From Saxidomus purpurata (Eukaryota; Mollusca; Bivalvia; Venerida; Veneridae): a stretch of 64,000 bases of DNA. Positions 31,928 through 46,100 of this stretch are shown piece after piece; within the stretch, counting starts at the first letter, position 1; each line of letters opens with the position of its first letter. Under the pieces are notes generated by a model that saw only the letters and a program-made list of their open reading frames with translations, was not told where the DNA came from and searched no databases. The stretch is from NCBI GenBank assembly GCA_022818135.1, contig JAFMSR010000007.1, forward strand, positions 12,332,007 through 12,396,006. Reading direction: 5' to 3'. The translations under genes and the position numbers were made by a program.

Positions 31928-34900
31928 GTGTGTATTGACACTATTCTTATATTTATATACAATCATGTTCTTGTGATGTTACTGTTATCATGACAACTTC
32001 GAAATGAACTGTTAAATCGAATACATTTTCTGTTATGATAACTATTTTATATAAAAGTAATGTTAGTATACAGACTTGTTTGAGATCATACATTAAACAA
32101 GGTTTTCTAGGTAGGTATACAATACTCGTAACATATCTCAACCATCTGAAAATTTGATGGTTATGTGCACCCTGAATAGCTCACGCTTTAACAATAGAGT
32201 TTCTTGCGTCACGAGATTTTCTGAAGCATTTCTAATCTAGAGCCACTGTACAAAAGTTTCTAAATCTTTGAAAGGGTGATACCTTCTACATAAGAGTGTT
32301 AGATTAGGTTGTTGAATCATTCCAGTATTACTATGGTTGACTGTAATTGCTACTGGTGCTTGATCAATTTTAAAATAATTAGAGGACTGATATACAGTAC
32401 AGCACAGGCGGATTCCGTTTTTGTTGCGCGGGAGGATTTACAACGCGGGAGCAATAAATCAAAGCGGAATCGCGCGGCATCAGAATGTAGATCTATTTGA
32501 GGCATTTGCGAGATGCGACAAATACCATGCCGCGTAATGCGGCGTAAAGGATTAAATTGTTCCTTTAAAATCGATGCATACTCACGGTACCGATTTTTTC
32601 ATGATATCTTCCTTAATCTTGCATAGAATTTCACCAAATAAAGACGAGAGCCCGGCCATAGGTAAGATACAACTACTGATTATCAGTATCAGTAGTAAAA
32701 TCTTACTTTTGACAAAAAAGTGTAACCGCGCATTTTCCGAGAAGAAAATTGACGTGCTATGTGTGGGACCCCGATATATAAATTGTTTGTAAATTTCTTG
32801 CAATTGTATTACACCACACGGTTTAATGAGTGGAGAACGTATTTTTACACATTACATTTTATATTCTTTTTAAAAATCGAGTGAAACAAGCGAATTTTCT
32901 TGACCAACTTGTCAGTTGTTACATTAGGTAACAAGAGCTGTCCCTCACAAGTGACGAATGCCCCCGAAAGAGGTGCCTCAGTCTGTGTCCTCTCCATGTG
33001 CTCAATAAATGTGCTATGTCATTTTAAAATCCTTCTTTGCATGACAGAGTAACCATTCATACAGTATTCCATTTCTTTAAACACTAAGTGTGACCTTGAT
33101 TTGAGGTAGGGACTTGGGTCTTGCACGCAACACATCCGCTTGATGTGCTAGACATTTGTGTAAAGTTATTTTAGAATCCTTCGAAGCATGATAAAGTTAT
33201 AGTCCGGACACAAATGTATGCATATATATACAGGATTCCATTACCTATAAACTCTAAGTGTGACCTTGACCTTTGTGGTAGGGATGTTGGTCTTGCACGC
33301 GACACGTCGTCTTGATGTGCTAGACATTTGTGCCAAATTATTTTAAAATCCTTCAATGCATGACAAAGTTACAGTCCGGACACGAATGTGTATATATATG
33401 CATATAAAGAAGAATCCATTACCTTCAAATTCTAAGTATGACCTTGACCTTTGAGCTAGGGACGTGGGTCTTGCACGCGACATGTCGTCTTGATGTGCTA
33501 GACATGTGTGCCAAGTTATTTTAAAATCCTTTAATGCATGACAGAATTACGGTCCGGACACGAATTTGTAAGTGGGGACGCACAGACGGACGGACGGACA
33601 GTGTGATTTTAATATGCCGCCCTTCGGGGGCATGGGAAAAAATGCGTTCTCCGCTCATTAAACCGTGTGATGTAATACAATTGCCGGAAATTTACAAACA
33701 CTTTATACATCGGGGTCCCACACATAGCACGTCAATTTTCTTCTCAGAAAATGCGCGGTTTCACTTTTTGTCAAAAGTACGATTCTTTTCTACTGATACT
33801 GATAATCAGTAGTTGTATCTTTCCTTTGGTCGGGCTCTCGTCTTTATTTGGTGAAATTCTATGCTGGATTAATGAAGATATCATGAAAAATGTTACCTGA
33901 ATCGGCGTTTGTTGTCATTTCTGAGTCCCACACAGAGCCGGAAAAGTCACGTGGGATCGGTACCGTGATACTGTGCAAAGTACATTTAATTGTATAAAAG
34001 ATTTTAGGATGTTTTCATGAGTTACTGGAAGTTACTCATCTCAGTATGTTTTATAACTTAATCATTGTATATAATCAAAAGTTGTAACATTTTAATGACT
34101 TTGTAACAAAAATAAGAACTGACAATTATTTGCCTTCTGAATGTTTGTAAATATTGAAACCGGCATCAACACTTTAAAATGTACGCTGCTAAGTTTTTAA
34201 AGTTGACTTTTACAGCTTTCATTTTGGACGATAACATACATTTGTATAATGTTTCAAAGAGTGAATATCGTACGGTGCAGAACTGATCACGATCTGCTCT
34301 GATTGAAAGTTCATGCAGAAGAACTTTCTGCTGGCACGACAAGTGTTACTTATCAAAACAACAATCTCTCGGTGGTGATTGCAACCACATAACCAGTAGG
34401 TGAATGAAAAAAAAGTAACAGCCTTAATACGGTATGTCCACTTATCTTTTTAACCTTATTATGTTAATAATAATTATTTTGTTTAACTTATGCATTTAAG
34501 GAATAATCGGACCCGTGGTTAGAATATCGTCGAGCACTCAGTGTTCCTTATACGTGCATTTCAAAAACAGTAATTTTAGATGCATCCAAGAAACACGTTA
34601 CAGGGCCGTAGCCAGAGGTTATTTTCTAGGTGGTCCGAATTTTTTTTTTTTCGAAGGTGCCATTTCGTGCATTTTCCTGCATTTCAAACATGTTTTTGAT
34701 ACTTTTAATCTGATACCGATTTCGGAAACAATAAATGACATTAAAAAGATTCGTGTACATTTTAAATACATATAGATCTATAGAAAGATAGTGAAAATAA
34801 ATTAAATTAAATAATATTACCTCAGTTCGGCTATGGTGAAAAGATGGTGCCTCAAAATTTCATAATCTTGGCAGAAAAATAGGGAGGCACCGGCCTCTCT

Positions 34901-37900
34901 GTGCCTCAGTGTAATTACGGGCCTGCGTTAGAAAAGTTTAATACACATGTACTTTTACAATGTACATTACACATCCAAATTAGCCGCAGGAGCAAACAGC
35001 ATTAGAGTTTGTCTCATTTAGTTCGATTCCTACACGCGGAGTTAGACATCAATATTTTTACCAACGATCTAAGAGTTATGATCCGGGGACACAATCCGCT
35101 TTTGTACGTATATGTGTTTAATGTTTCATGAACAAATACACAAAAATGTAATCGCACTAAGTGGAAAGTAAAGTTTAGTGACGTAACGTCAAACATTGCG
35201 ACACACAACTGTCACATTAACACATCGTGCTAAAGCTTGGTTTTAACTCGGGACTTACATACTAGTATAATTACGTTTTCTCTTTGCATAATTTTGCTGA
35301 TTAAATAGCTCTAATATTTAAAGTTGATTTGAATTTAATTACCATTTAAGAAGGAATGTACGCCTGTTCCTGCCGTATTTTGGTCATTCTAACAGACGGG
35401 CAGTTTACCGTAATATCTCAGTGCTACTTTCTAACATGGTCGGTACCAAGGTCGAACCATGACTCTTAATCTATGCAAGGTTATAGTGAGTTCAAGTCAG
35501 CAGCTGTTACCACTAGACCACGTAGACTTACCTAGTAGTGTAGGTACGGAAAAAAAGTTAAATACATTATTGCGAAGAATTAGAAATGTTATCATGCACT
35601 CATGTATATATAATACGTTTAAGCATTCCTTTTTGTGTCCGTCCGTCCGTCACACAAACTTAACGTTGGCTATATCTTTGCCATTTCTTAAGATTTCTTC
35701 ATCAAACTTTACAATTGTATTGCTTATGACAAAAGGGTCATGATGCCGCCAAATTTTGTAGGTCAAGGTCATATTTGACAGAGTTATGCCCCTTTTTGTA
35801 CTTAGATTTTGTCACGAAAACTTAACGTTGGCTATAACTTTGCCATTTCTTAAGATTTCTTCATCTAACTTTCACATTGCATTGCTTATGACATAAGGGT
35901 TGTGATGCCGCCAAATTTTGTAGGTCAAGGCCATATTTGACAGAGTTATGACCCTTTTTGTACTTAGATTTTTGCTATAACTTTGCCATTTCTTACGATT
36001 TCTTTATCAAACTTTCAAATTGTTTTGCTTATGTCAAAAGGGTTGTGATGCCGCCAAATTTTGTAGGTCAAGGTCATATTTGACAGAGTTACGCCTCTTT
36101 TTGTACTTAAATTTTGTCACGAAAACTTGATGATGGCTATAACTTGGCCATTTCTTAAGATTTCTTCACCAAACTTACAAATTGTATTGCTTATGACATA
36201 AACGTCATGATGCCGCAAAATTTTGTAGGTCAAGGTCATATTTGACAGAGTTATGCCCATTTTTGTACTTAGATTTTGTCACAAAATTATTGGTTATTCT
36301 GACAAAGCGTAAGAGGGCGACACAAGTGTTCTAATGAACACCCATCTAGTTTATAGTGAATATTGAAAATCTCGTATAAAGCGTGGTAAAAATACTCACT
36401 ACCTATTGAGTGCAAGGTAAATAATGCAACACAATATACAGCCGCAGCATATTCAGATAGTATAGTTTCATTCAAAGACGTTTTTAGCTAAAATCCGATA
36501 CAACTTTAAATGGAAGATTCTATTATAAATAACCGCTCAAAATAGGGGTGTACTATATACCTCAGTCGATAAATTACAACACGTGTACTAGATCTACCCG
36601 ACATTTATCTTGAGTTGCATTGTTTAAAAAAAGTATTTACATTTTTGTAATTAATACATCTCAATGCTGTTTAATTTAACAAAATTCGTAACAAAGTTGA
36701 AATGGAAATATAGGTACTTTCCGTGACTGAATAGATTACGACCGCACATCTTGAAAACTTAAACATGTTTTACAAAACGATAATAGTACAATCCTTACGG
36801 TGTCAATGTAAAATGGACATATTTAAATAGATCTGTACATGTATTTTACGAGCATGGTGTAAACAGACATCCCTTATACAAAAAGAGTGACACCGATGAG
36901 TGTCTACTGTAGACTACAGAAATTTTCCAGAGGCCTTCATATGCAGCTCCCTTCAATGTGATCGAAAGAGTACAAAGGTTATTCTTTCACGGTTTTATTT
37001 GTACTCGTATATACAAGTTATTACATTCATGAAGTAAATTCCGTGCATTTCTTGTGATTTCACCAACTTGCGCGCTGCCAGTAAGTTGATATGTCATAGA
37101 ACTGTTACACTTATTATTATCATAAATATGTGTAGCCAATGACACTGAAAATAAATTTGCACGCGAGAGTAAATATAGCGTTCACACTGATGACATGTAT
37201 ATTGTAATGTTCTAGTTGGAAACATTTTTAGATAATGTCCGTGTCAAAAGCATTCGGTTATTAATCATCACATAGTTTGTCGTTTTCCCGTTGATTTATT
37301 GTAATGAAATTCGTTAGTATATTTTTTCTTTATCATTGATTGCATGTTTTAACATCAAAACGTAAAGTAAAAATATATAGTAAGTTAAAGCGTGATAACA
37401 TGGTTTCGCTGGGATCCTATCAAGTTTTGTCAATGAACATTCACAAATTTCCATAATTTCATCATATATAATACATGTACATGTTAATGAAATAAACAAA
37501 TTGTAAATGAGATAAAATTACCCGTCTGCAATGTATGTCGTTTCATTTTCCGAGTTTCATTAACCCCAACTTTTTCCCGAAAATAAAAAGGACTGGAGAA
37601 GCCATGGTCTTTGAAAGTAAAACCACCATGCATAAAAGAAAAGTTTCGTGTTCACTGTCGGGCTAGCATTACATGTAGACTGGAACTATTGATTTCACAG
37701 AAAAATAAATTCAATTTTTAACAAGTCAAAGATTTAGGCAGGCAGGTAAATTTGTCAGAAGCCGAATACGACATAAGTTTTTAAATAGATAAGTGCTGCG
37801 ACTCAAATTATCAATTTCGGAGACTTTTTTTCTCATTTTGGTAAAACATGGACAGTACGATATGAAAAAGGCATTTTATGAAAAAAATGGCGTACTGTTC

Positions 37901-40900
37901 TTTAAAGCTAATACTGTTCGTTATATCTTAAAGCACTGAATTGTACATACATGTACAAATATTGCCATACACATGAAGACAATTCAAACAAGGCTTATGA
38001 ATATGTACCCAAAACTGTGCTTTTCGTTTTTATTAAAAAAAGTATATCATGAATTCAGGGAACATAATGCATTTATAATAATTCATGAACTTGCGGTAGT
38101 TTATCAGTCAGAGATATCATTGAATCGTTCACAAAGAAATGACCCCTGCTCCTGAATCACCGCAGGAATACTACAGAAATGTCATGTAAAATTAAATATT
38201 TAGACCGTTTTAGATTTTTGCAACGGGCTGTAAATATTACAAAAACACATTGTATCACACGGTAAAATAATGGTGTGTTTCATATCCTTATTTTGGAATT
38301 CAGAAACCTTCGTGTGACCGCGTAAGAAACCTTGACCCTACGGGTTCTTCATAACCAGAGTTTTCTGGTTATGAAGATTGGTTTTACGGCACAACCTGTC
38401 ATCAATTATTATTGAGTAATACGGATATTTCATACTGAACTTGAATTGGATATAAGCTACGCTTTTCTGACCTCTCGGGATAAACTGAAGAGTAACCTCA
38501 CGACTTTGAGAAGCTATCGTTTAGTAATAAATTCCCCGGACTCCAATGTTCTGTTTCTTCAAAACTTTCTTAACTCTATGCCGCTACGCCAATTTTACAG
38601 AAAACATTTTATGTCAAATTTAGGTACAAGTATCGTTTTGTTATCATTCATGCAGATCGTTTTCTGGTTCTGTTACTTGCGATGTCAGAATATTCGGACG
38701 AAGCCAACGGACTGGTGACTGGACAGTACATAAACTAGCACATGTAGTTATTTTCCGGGTCTAGTCTCAATAATTCGACTTCAAACGCAAACCGTTTTAC
38801 ATACGTTATCTCCGCTTTTACTGGATAGCACCTAGCAAAACTAAAACGATATTCACCCGTTGAGTAGTATTTGGACTATTTCCGGGTCATGTACAGTAAA
38901 TGCAAACTGGCTGAGATAGAGATTTAAGATAGCACTTGTTCATTGATTTCGTTGACTTTTTTAATCATAAATTCTTGATAAGACCACTAGAAATAGTCGC
39001 TGGTCAGAGTTTTTTTAGTCACTAGTTGAGAAAGACGACACTGTCTTTGGAGGATGAAGAGGGATTTTAAATCCACTGAAATATGTTTACCTTGTACATC
39101 AGCTCTTCTACATTGTCTTCATTTTGTATTAAATGACGTAAAGAAAGGTTTAAATTTAAGCGCACGTACTAACGACGTGAGTGTACTAACGACACCCCTA
39201 GTTTAAGCGGTAACTTTATAATGAATTCTCCCACTTTATGTATCGACAGATGTATCGTTTTTTTGTCAGAAAGAAAGGTATGGAAGGCCGGTGGGTCACG
39301 CTTATTGCTAAATGCTTTTTGCTTATTGCTGTTTGCTAATTGCTTTTCGCTAGTTGCTTTTTGCTAAATGATTTTGGCATGCTCCTTGGTATTTGCTTTT
39401 TGCTAATTGCCTTTTACTAAATGCTTGTTGGCCTATGGATCATGACAAATGCTAACTGCTTTTTGCTAATTGTTATTGGCTGGTAATTGCTAATTGCTTT
39501 TTGCAAATTGTTTTTGCTAACTGCTTTTTGGAAAATGCTTTTTGTTAACTGCTTTTTGCTGATTGCTTATTGCTAACTGCATTTTGCTTAATGTTTTTTG
39601 GCCAGTGATTGCTAATATTGCTTTTTGCAAAATATATTTTGCTTATTGCTTATTTCTTTTTGCTAACTGCTTTTTGCTAATTGCTTCTAGCTAACTGCGT
39701 TTTGCTAAATGCATTTTGGGTGGTGGATCTTGTTAATTGCTAATTGCGTTTTGCTAAAAGCTTTTTGACCGATAATTGCTAATTGCTTTTTGTGTTATAC
39801 TTTTTGGCTGGTGGATCATGTTAATTAGTAACTGCTTTTTGCTAAATGTTGAATGCTTAATGCTACTTGCTATTTGCCAAATGCTTTTTGCTTAATGCTT
39901 TTCCTTAGGTCAAAAAGCAATAAGCAAAAATCAATCAGAAAAAATACAATAAGCAAAAAGCAATTAGCGAAATTGCAAAAAGCATTTTGCATAAAACAAT
40001 CAGCAAAAGGCAATAAACATTTAGCAATAAGCAAATAGCTAAGCGAAAAGCAATTCGCAAAAGGCAATTAGCAAAAAGCAATTTGAAAAAAGCAATTTGC
40101 AAGATGAAAATAGCAATTAGCAAAAAGCAATTAGCAAAAGGCAAAAAGCAAAAAGCAATCAGCAAAAGGCAAAAAGCAAAAACTAACAAAAAACATTTAG
40201 CAAAAAGCAGTAAGTAAAAAGCAGTTAGCAAAATGCAATTTGCAAAAAGCAAATAGCAATTAATAAAAAGCAATTCGCAAAAGGCAATTAGCAAAAAGCA
40301 ATTTGAAAAAAGCAATTTGCAAGAAGAAAATAGCATTTAGCAAAAAGCAATTAGCAAAAGGCATTTTGCAAAAAGCAATCAGCCAAAGGCAAAAAGCAAA
40401 AACTAACAAAAAAGTAGTAGGGAAAGTAGGCTCCAAAATCCCTCACGGGAGGGAAAACAGTCCAGATCTTAAAGTACATTGGGAGGGAAAACAGTCCAAG
40501 TCGTAAAACGCATTGGGTCGTAAAAGTGCATTGGTGCTTAAAGTAGATATACATAGGGACGTGAAGCACACCGTGACTGACTTTATGGTTTTGTGTGTGC
40601 TTGGGTGCTTGGGGCTGTTTTGGGAGGATAGTTTTTGGTACGTGGCATTCCCTGTTTGATATTATTTTGTTTTTTACTTTTATTTACACTGTCCTGTGAC
40701 TTTGGAACATGGTGGGGGTAAGGTGAGGTTGGGTGCGCACCATAAACCGGTTTAAACTCGCCAGTGGTGTTTTTGCCACGACCGTTCCAAGGCGGTGCCC
40801 CACTGTGTTCCTTTAATTGTTCGTTTTGTCCTCGTGTGTTTGCTTTGTAGCTAGTGTGTGTTGGTAGTGTATATGTGTGTGTGTACATGATGTGTGTGTC

Positions 40901-43061
40901 GTGTGTGGGCGTGTGCGTGTGTGTGTGTGTGTTGGTGGTGTGCAATCTGGGTGCTGTGGGGTTCGTTTTGGGGAGGCTGCGTTTTTGGTACGTGGCATTC
41001 CCTGTTTGATATTATTTTTGTTTTTGTGTTTAAATGACACCCACATGGAGCGTAATGTTACTTTCCCTGCTACTCAAAAAACATTTAGCAAAAAGCAGTA
41101 AGTAAAAAGCAGTTAGCAAAATGCAATTTGCAAAAAGCAAATAGCAATTAGCAAAAAGCAATTAGCAAAAGGCATTTTGCAAAAAAAACAATCAGCAAAA
41201 GGCAAAAAGCAATAACTGACAAAAAGCATTTAACAAAAAGCAGTAAGTAAAAAGCAGTTAGCAACAAGTGACAGGAAATTGTCACAAAACCAGGTTTTCA
41301 TTTTCCAGTCTGCTGGCCGAGCGCAAATGTGTTTTTAAAGTCAGTAGATATACATAATGTGAAAAAGAAACAATTATAAAAACAAAAGAAAAAAAAAAAA
41401 AAAAAAAACTTGCTCTGTGTGGGGTTTGAACCGCTGGTCTCATGAGAAATTTTGTCATCTTACTGTAACAGAATACTCCAAAGTATACAGGACTGGTAAT
41501 CTATTCTAAAAATAGACAGTAATAACAGAGTATTCTCCCTTTTATATATACTTAAATAAGGAGACACAAAATTGCTAACGGACGGACGGACGGACGACCA
41601 GGGGCAGAACGTTATATATTCAAAATTCTTTAGTTCACAATTATAGTTCTGTGAAAGTTTGGTTGAAATCCCTTGAGAAATGTAGGAGTTGCACACAGAA
41701 GAGTATTTCTCTATATATATTACATTATGTGGAAAAAAACAAAGGCCCATAATTCTGTCAAAAATGATCAAATTACATAACCCAGACAATATGCGCCAGG
41801 GCACTTGGTGACAATAATTCTGTGAAAGTTTGGTTGAAATCCGATGAGAAGTGTAGAAGGAGTTGCGCACAGAAGAATTACATATGTGAAAAACAACAAA
41901 GGGCCATAATTCTGTCAAAAATGACTAAATCACAAAACCCGGACAATGTGCGCCAGGGCACTTCATGACAATACTTCTGTGAAAGTTTGGTTGAAATCCG
42001 TTGAGAAATGTAGGAGGAGTTGCGCACAGAAGAATTACATATGTGAAAAAAAACAAAGGGCCATAATTCTGTCAATAATGACCAAATCACAAAACCCCGA
42101 CAATATGCGCCAGGGCACTTCATGACAATACTTCTGTGAAAGTTTGGTTGAAATCCGTTGAGAAATGTAGGAGGAGTTGCGCACAGAAGAATTACATATG
42201 TGAAAAAAACAAAGGGCCATAATTCTGTCAATAATGACCAAATCACAAAACCCCGACAATATGCGCCAGGGCACTTCATGACAATACTTCTGTGAAAGTT
42301 TGGTTGAAATCCGTTGAGAAATGTAGGAGGAGTTGCGCACAGAAGAAATTGTTTACGCCCGCCCGCCGGCCGACATACCTCAATCTAATAACCAGGATTT
42401 TTCCTTCGGAAAACCTGGTTAAAAAGCAATTAGTAATTAACATGAACCACGAACCAAAAAACATTGTTCAAAAAGCAATTAGCAAAAACAGTTAGTAATT
42501 AGCATGACCCACATGCCTTCCAATTAGCAAAAAGCAATTAGCATGACCCACCGGCATTCCATAGAAAGGTGTATTGGCGTAGTTAAACTAATATAAAATG
42601 CTGTAGTTTGATGGCGACGGCTGTAGTACTGACCCATGAATATTATCAACAGAATAAGACGGACGAACGCAGTCTGTACTTATTTAGGTTTTCAGTCGCT
42701 CTATTGAAATTTCTTAGGAACGAAAAGAAATACCCAATTTCATTACAGTAAACTCCGAATATTACGACTCCGGATATAGCGAAAATCTGAAAATAAGGAA
42801 CCGAATAGGGTTCTTTATTTATTTTATAGGAATATAGTTCCATGGAGTTTGTAATAAAGGGAGTTTACTGTATATGTCCACTGTCTTATTACAGTTGCTA
42901 TATTTAGGTTACTCAGTTGCTCATAGATTAATTGTTGATCAACAGTAAGAGAAATAAGAAAAAGAGATATGTATATTTAAACGTTATTCTATTTAAAAAA
43001 GACGCAAACAGATCGATAAACAAATCAATCCGTGTGCTATAAATTTATCGCTCTCCAGACT

Positions 43062-43122
<61 letters not shown>

Positions 43123-46100
43123 ACAGGGGGAGGAGAGGAGAGAGAGGGAGAGAGGGAGAGAGGGAGAGAGAGACGGTGGACATAAAAGTGTCATTACCGC
43201 ATACATTATACATGTACATAGAGTGTACTAAAATCACAAGAAGTGTCTGTAAACATTTTAACAAAAGATGAAAGTTGCACGCTCACTTTGGATGTTACTA
43301 TTACATGTACGGTAGATCTAGCACTAATATACCGACGTAATGACCTTTATTTCTACAGATATTTCCTAAAATGAATTCGAAAGTACAGCTGTATCTACAG
43401 AGCAGTATGTACATTTGTACGTCAATGATACGGTAATAAACACGTTCTGACAAAGAAACGCCATGCAGTTCATGTATGTCCTGTCGTTACTTGTTTAAGC
43501 ATCTTTTTTCAATCAGCAACATTTAGAGTGATCTCGATGCTTTTTAATATTATATTCAACCTTTGTCTTCTTGGAAGTACACGGTCATTCGATGTAGTAC
43601 ATGTATATGTCTATGCATTCAGATAATAACATAACGTTATATATAATCTTCACTATGGAAAATTACAAACGGGGAATATAACCTTCCTTTGATAATGATT
43701 ATACTATCTATACGATAATCCGAGATAATTATTAATTTAAAGGGGCAGATTATATTGTCGAAACATAGATAATGTGTTCAATGAACGTAAAATGATAAAT
43801 ATATAAAAGTTTAAAGAACAACATATGGCGAAAAATGCCTCATTTTACCTTAATAAATCAATAAAGAGGCCTTATGTAATAAATTGCATCCACTCATTTA
43901 TTGTACAACAACAACTTTACATTGATTATTGAATGGTTAACGGTACTGTAGCATATTTTTAAAACTCTGATTGACTGAGATGCATAGCTGAACTTTTAGG
44001 TTAAGTTATAATACTTCCGAATATTCTATTATTTATATTTTGAGGTTATTTAATTTGACATCAGTTATAGGGTATGTCCCTTTAAATGTAAAAAATGCAA
44101 AGATACACATTTCACAAAGTTGAATGATTTCAAACAGTTAAAAAAACCGATATGGAAAATGATTAAATTGAAGTTATAATTTATGCAAAATAGTCGGACG
44201 GGGTGAGGTATTACTTTTTCATCATACATGTCTAAAACACGTTCATACATACATGTTATTACGGTCTTTAAAGCTTACTGGTGTTATTACTAAATAAGAC
44301 CGAAAGTTTATTAGTAATAGTATCAAATACATCATTATTGAAAAACGCAATTTTATACATGTGTACAACAGTGCATTGTATTTTATTTCATCGCTCTTAC
44401 CTGTATTGAAAATTACGGGCGGGGGACGTGTCCGGTTCGTTTCCGCGATCTCCTGCTTTCAGCTTTTTTGTTGACGCATGGCATATGCGGGCGTACTGTA
44501 ATGTCATCGGATCTCTCTTATTATAAAGAAGAGATCTGGATTCAGCAGCAAAGATGGTCAGTTCGATAGGTGTGTACAGGAACCATGACACTGAAACCAT
44601 TTGATGCTTAATTTGTATAAGATCTCTAAGAAAATTGATCAAGAGGTGTTGATGAATAAAAAAAATGAGGAGCGTATTATCAGATGACAATATTATGGAA
44701 ATGCTTTTTGAGCTGTATGTACTCAGCTGAGCATATTTTAAAGCCATCACTTGCCGTTGAAAAAAATGACATACTAACACATGAATATATAACTAGAATC
44801 AACAATAGAAGTAAAAATCTAGGTAGAAATTTGCAAAAATCGAATGAAAATGATGGTTATACGGTACTGCTACACTATATGTTAATATTGGAATTTCAAA
44901 AGCGTTTGCAACGCTTTATTATTTGGTAGCGTATAATTTCAAATCTATAGATATACTTTACAGGAATTTATACTGAAACCTTTTTATATGACTTATATGT
45001 TCTAAAATATGTTATTTTCATACAGTTTGAAAGACTTTATATTTGTTTACCAAAATCTGTGATAGAGCAGCTTTAAATTACGCTGTTTATTTCAGAATCA
45101 TCCAGTTGATATTCGTCTGGCGAAGATTGCATGCATTCACGCATATTATTCAACTATTGATCAAATAAATATGACAGACTCTGATTGGGAATTTTTTGAT
45201 AATGCTACTAAAAGCAGGTGATTGTTTCTAAAATATTTCTTTGAATAACATAATGCGGAAAAGCAATTTTCATTAAAGCAAGTTTCAGATATAAGTGCAC
45301 AAATATATTAGATAACGTGTTACTTGTACATCTACCTATTATATGTATGCAGTAAAAAACCCTTCAACAGACTTCAAGAACAAGAATTAAGATTGCAAGA
45401 CTGGCAATCTAAGACTTATTTGACATATTTGCACAATATGCTACGTACAGAATCAGTTTTGCAATTTGTAATCTGTCATGCTTGCAATTAATTTTCAAGC
45501 CTAGTTGTCAAAACAAATGCACAATTTTACTATCATAGAACAATTATAACCAGAACTGGAAGTAGAATACAAATGTACATTGAAATACCAAATTTTTGTG
45601 AACGACTTTTCTGCAGTATTATCCAAACACCAAATAGATAACAGTATTCAAAAATTTCGTTTCCAGGTTTGGGTATATACCACCATCTTCTGGGTTCCGA
45701 ATACGCCGTGAAATTCGAACATTGTCTGACGATGAATGGGATGATTACGTGAATGTAATCTTAACAATGTATCACGTAAGTTCTAAATGATATGGAACGC
45801 CGGCACTATCTTAAGTAGTCGTGTAAATCTATTATTATGTCTGATTTTCATTACAGTATGTACAAAGTTCTTTACATGATGTGCAAACATATTTATGTTA
45901 TGTGTGTGCATCGTTTTATGCTGTCTTTTTGTTATTATATTTATGACATTTTTGTTTTATTATGTAGATACATATTTATATCATGTAGACAATTTATTAC
46001 ATTTTGTACATGCTTTATCATACTATGTGCATACTTTTAATGTTGTGTGAACATATTGTTATATCATGCCGATTCTTCATTATATGATGTGAACACATTA

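Larger units (their letters stand above)
39280..42562. mobile_element. hAT-like fold-back element with 14-bp tandem-array arms
   Basis: Termini ATGGAAGGCCGGTGGGTCA and inverse ATGGAATGCCGGTGGGTCA. A perfect 8-bp target duplication, AGAAAGGT, is at 39272-39279 and 42563-42570. The left arm (39300-39905) is an array of GCTAAWTGCTTTTT-like 14-mers; from 39910 to 40405, and again at 41080-41270 and 42421-42545, the same motif runs inverted (AAAAAGCAATTAGC). Partial copies of the terminus recur inside (for example 39718 and 39806), so the arms grew by duplicating end modules. Two further elements are nested at 40413-41074 and 41288-42420. No transposase. Confidence 0.85.
31928..45095. other. Intron 1 of tyrosinase 2 (13.2 kb)
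   Basis: Nine times longer than intron 1 of copy 1. Sequence homologous to copy 1's intron is split between ~31930-32400 and ~44430-45095; nearly everything between consists of repeats: an inverted-repeat element, tandem monomers, LINE fragments and nested TIR elements listed separately. Confidence 0.75.

Noticed and set aside
39935..40336. 133-residue minus-strand ORF rich in Cys, Leu and Phe
   Set aside because: Generated by the AAAAAGCAATTAGC array, which lacks stops in some frames. Composition follows the repeat, not a protein.
40583..41046. Thr/His-rich ORFs
   Set aside because: Produced by a GT/CA-rich low-complexity tract inside the nested 40413-41074 element.
42035..42340. Overlapping minus-strand ORFs of ~100-150 residues
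   Set aside because: Shadows of the ~155-bp monomers; each repeats the same peptide once per monomer and has no recognisable domain.
43032..43271. ORFs of alternating Arg/Glu or Ser/Leu
   Set aside because: Direct translation of the (GA)n microsatellite in either strand.
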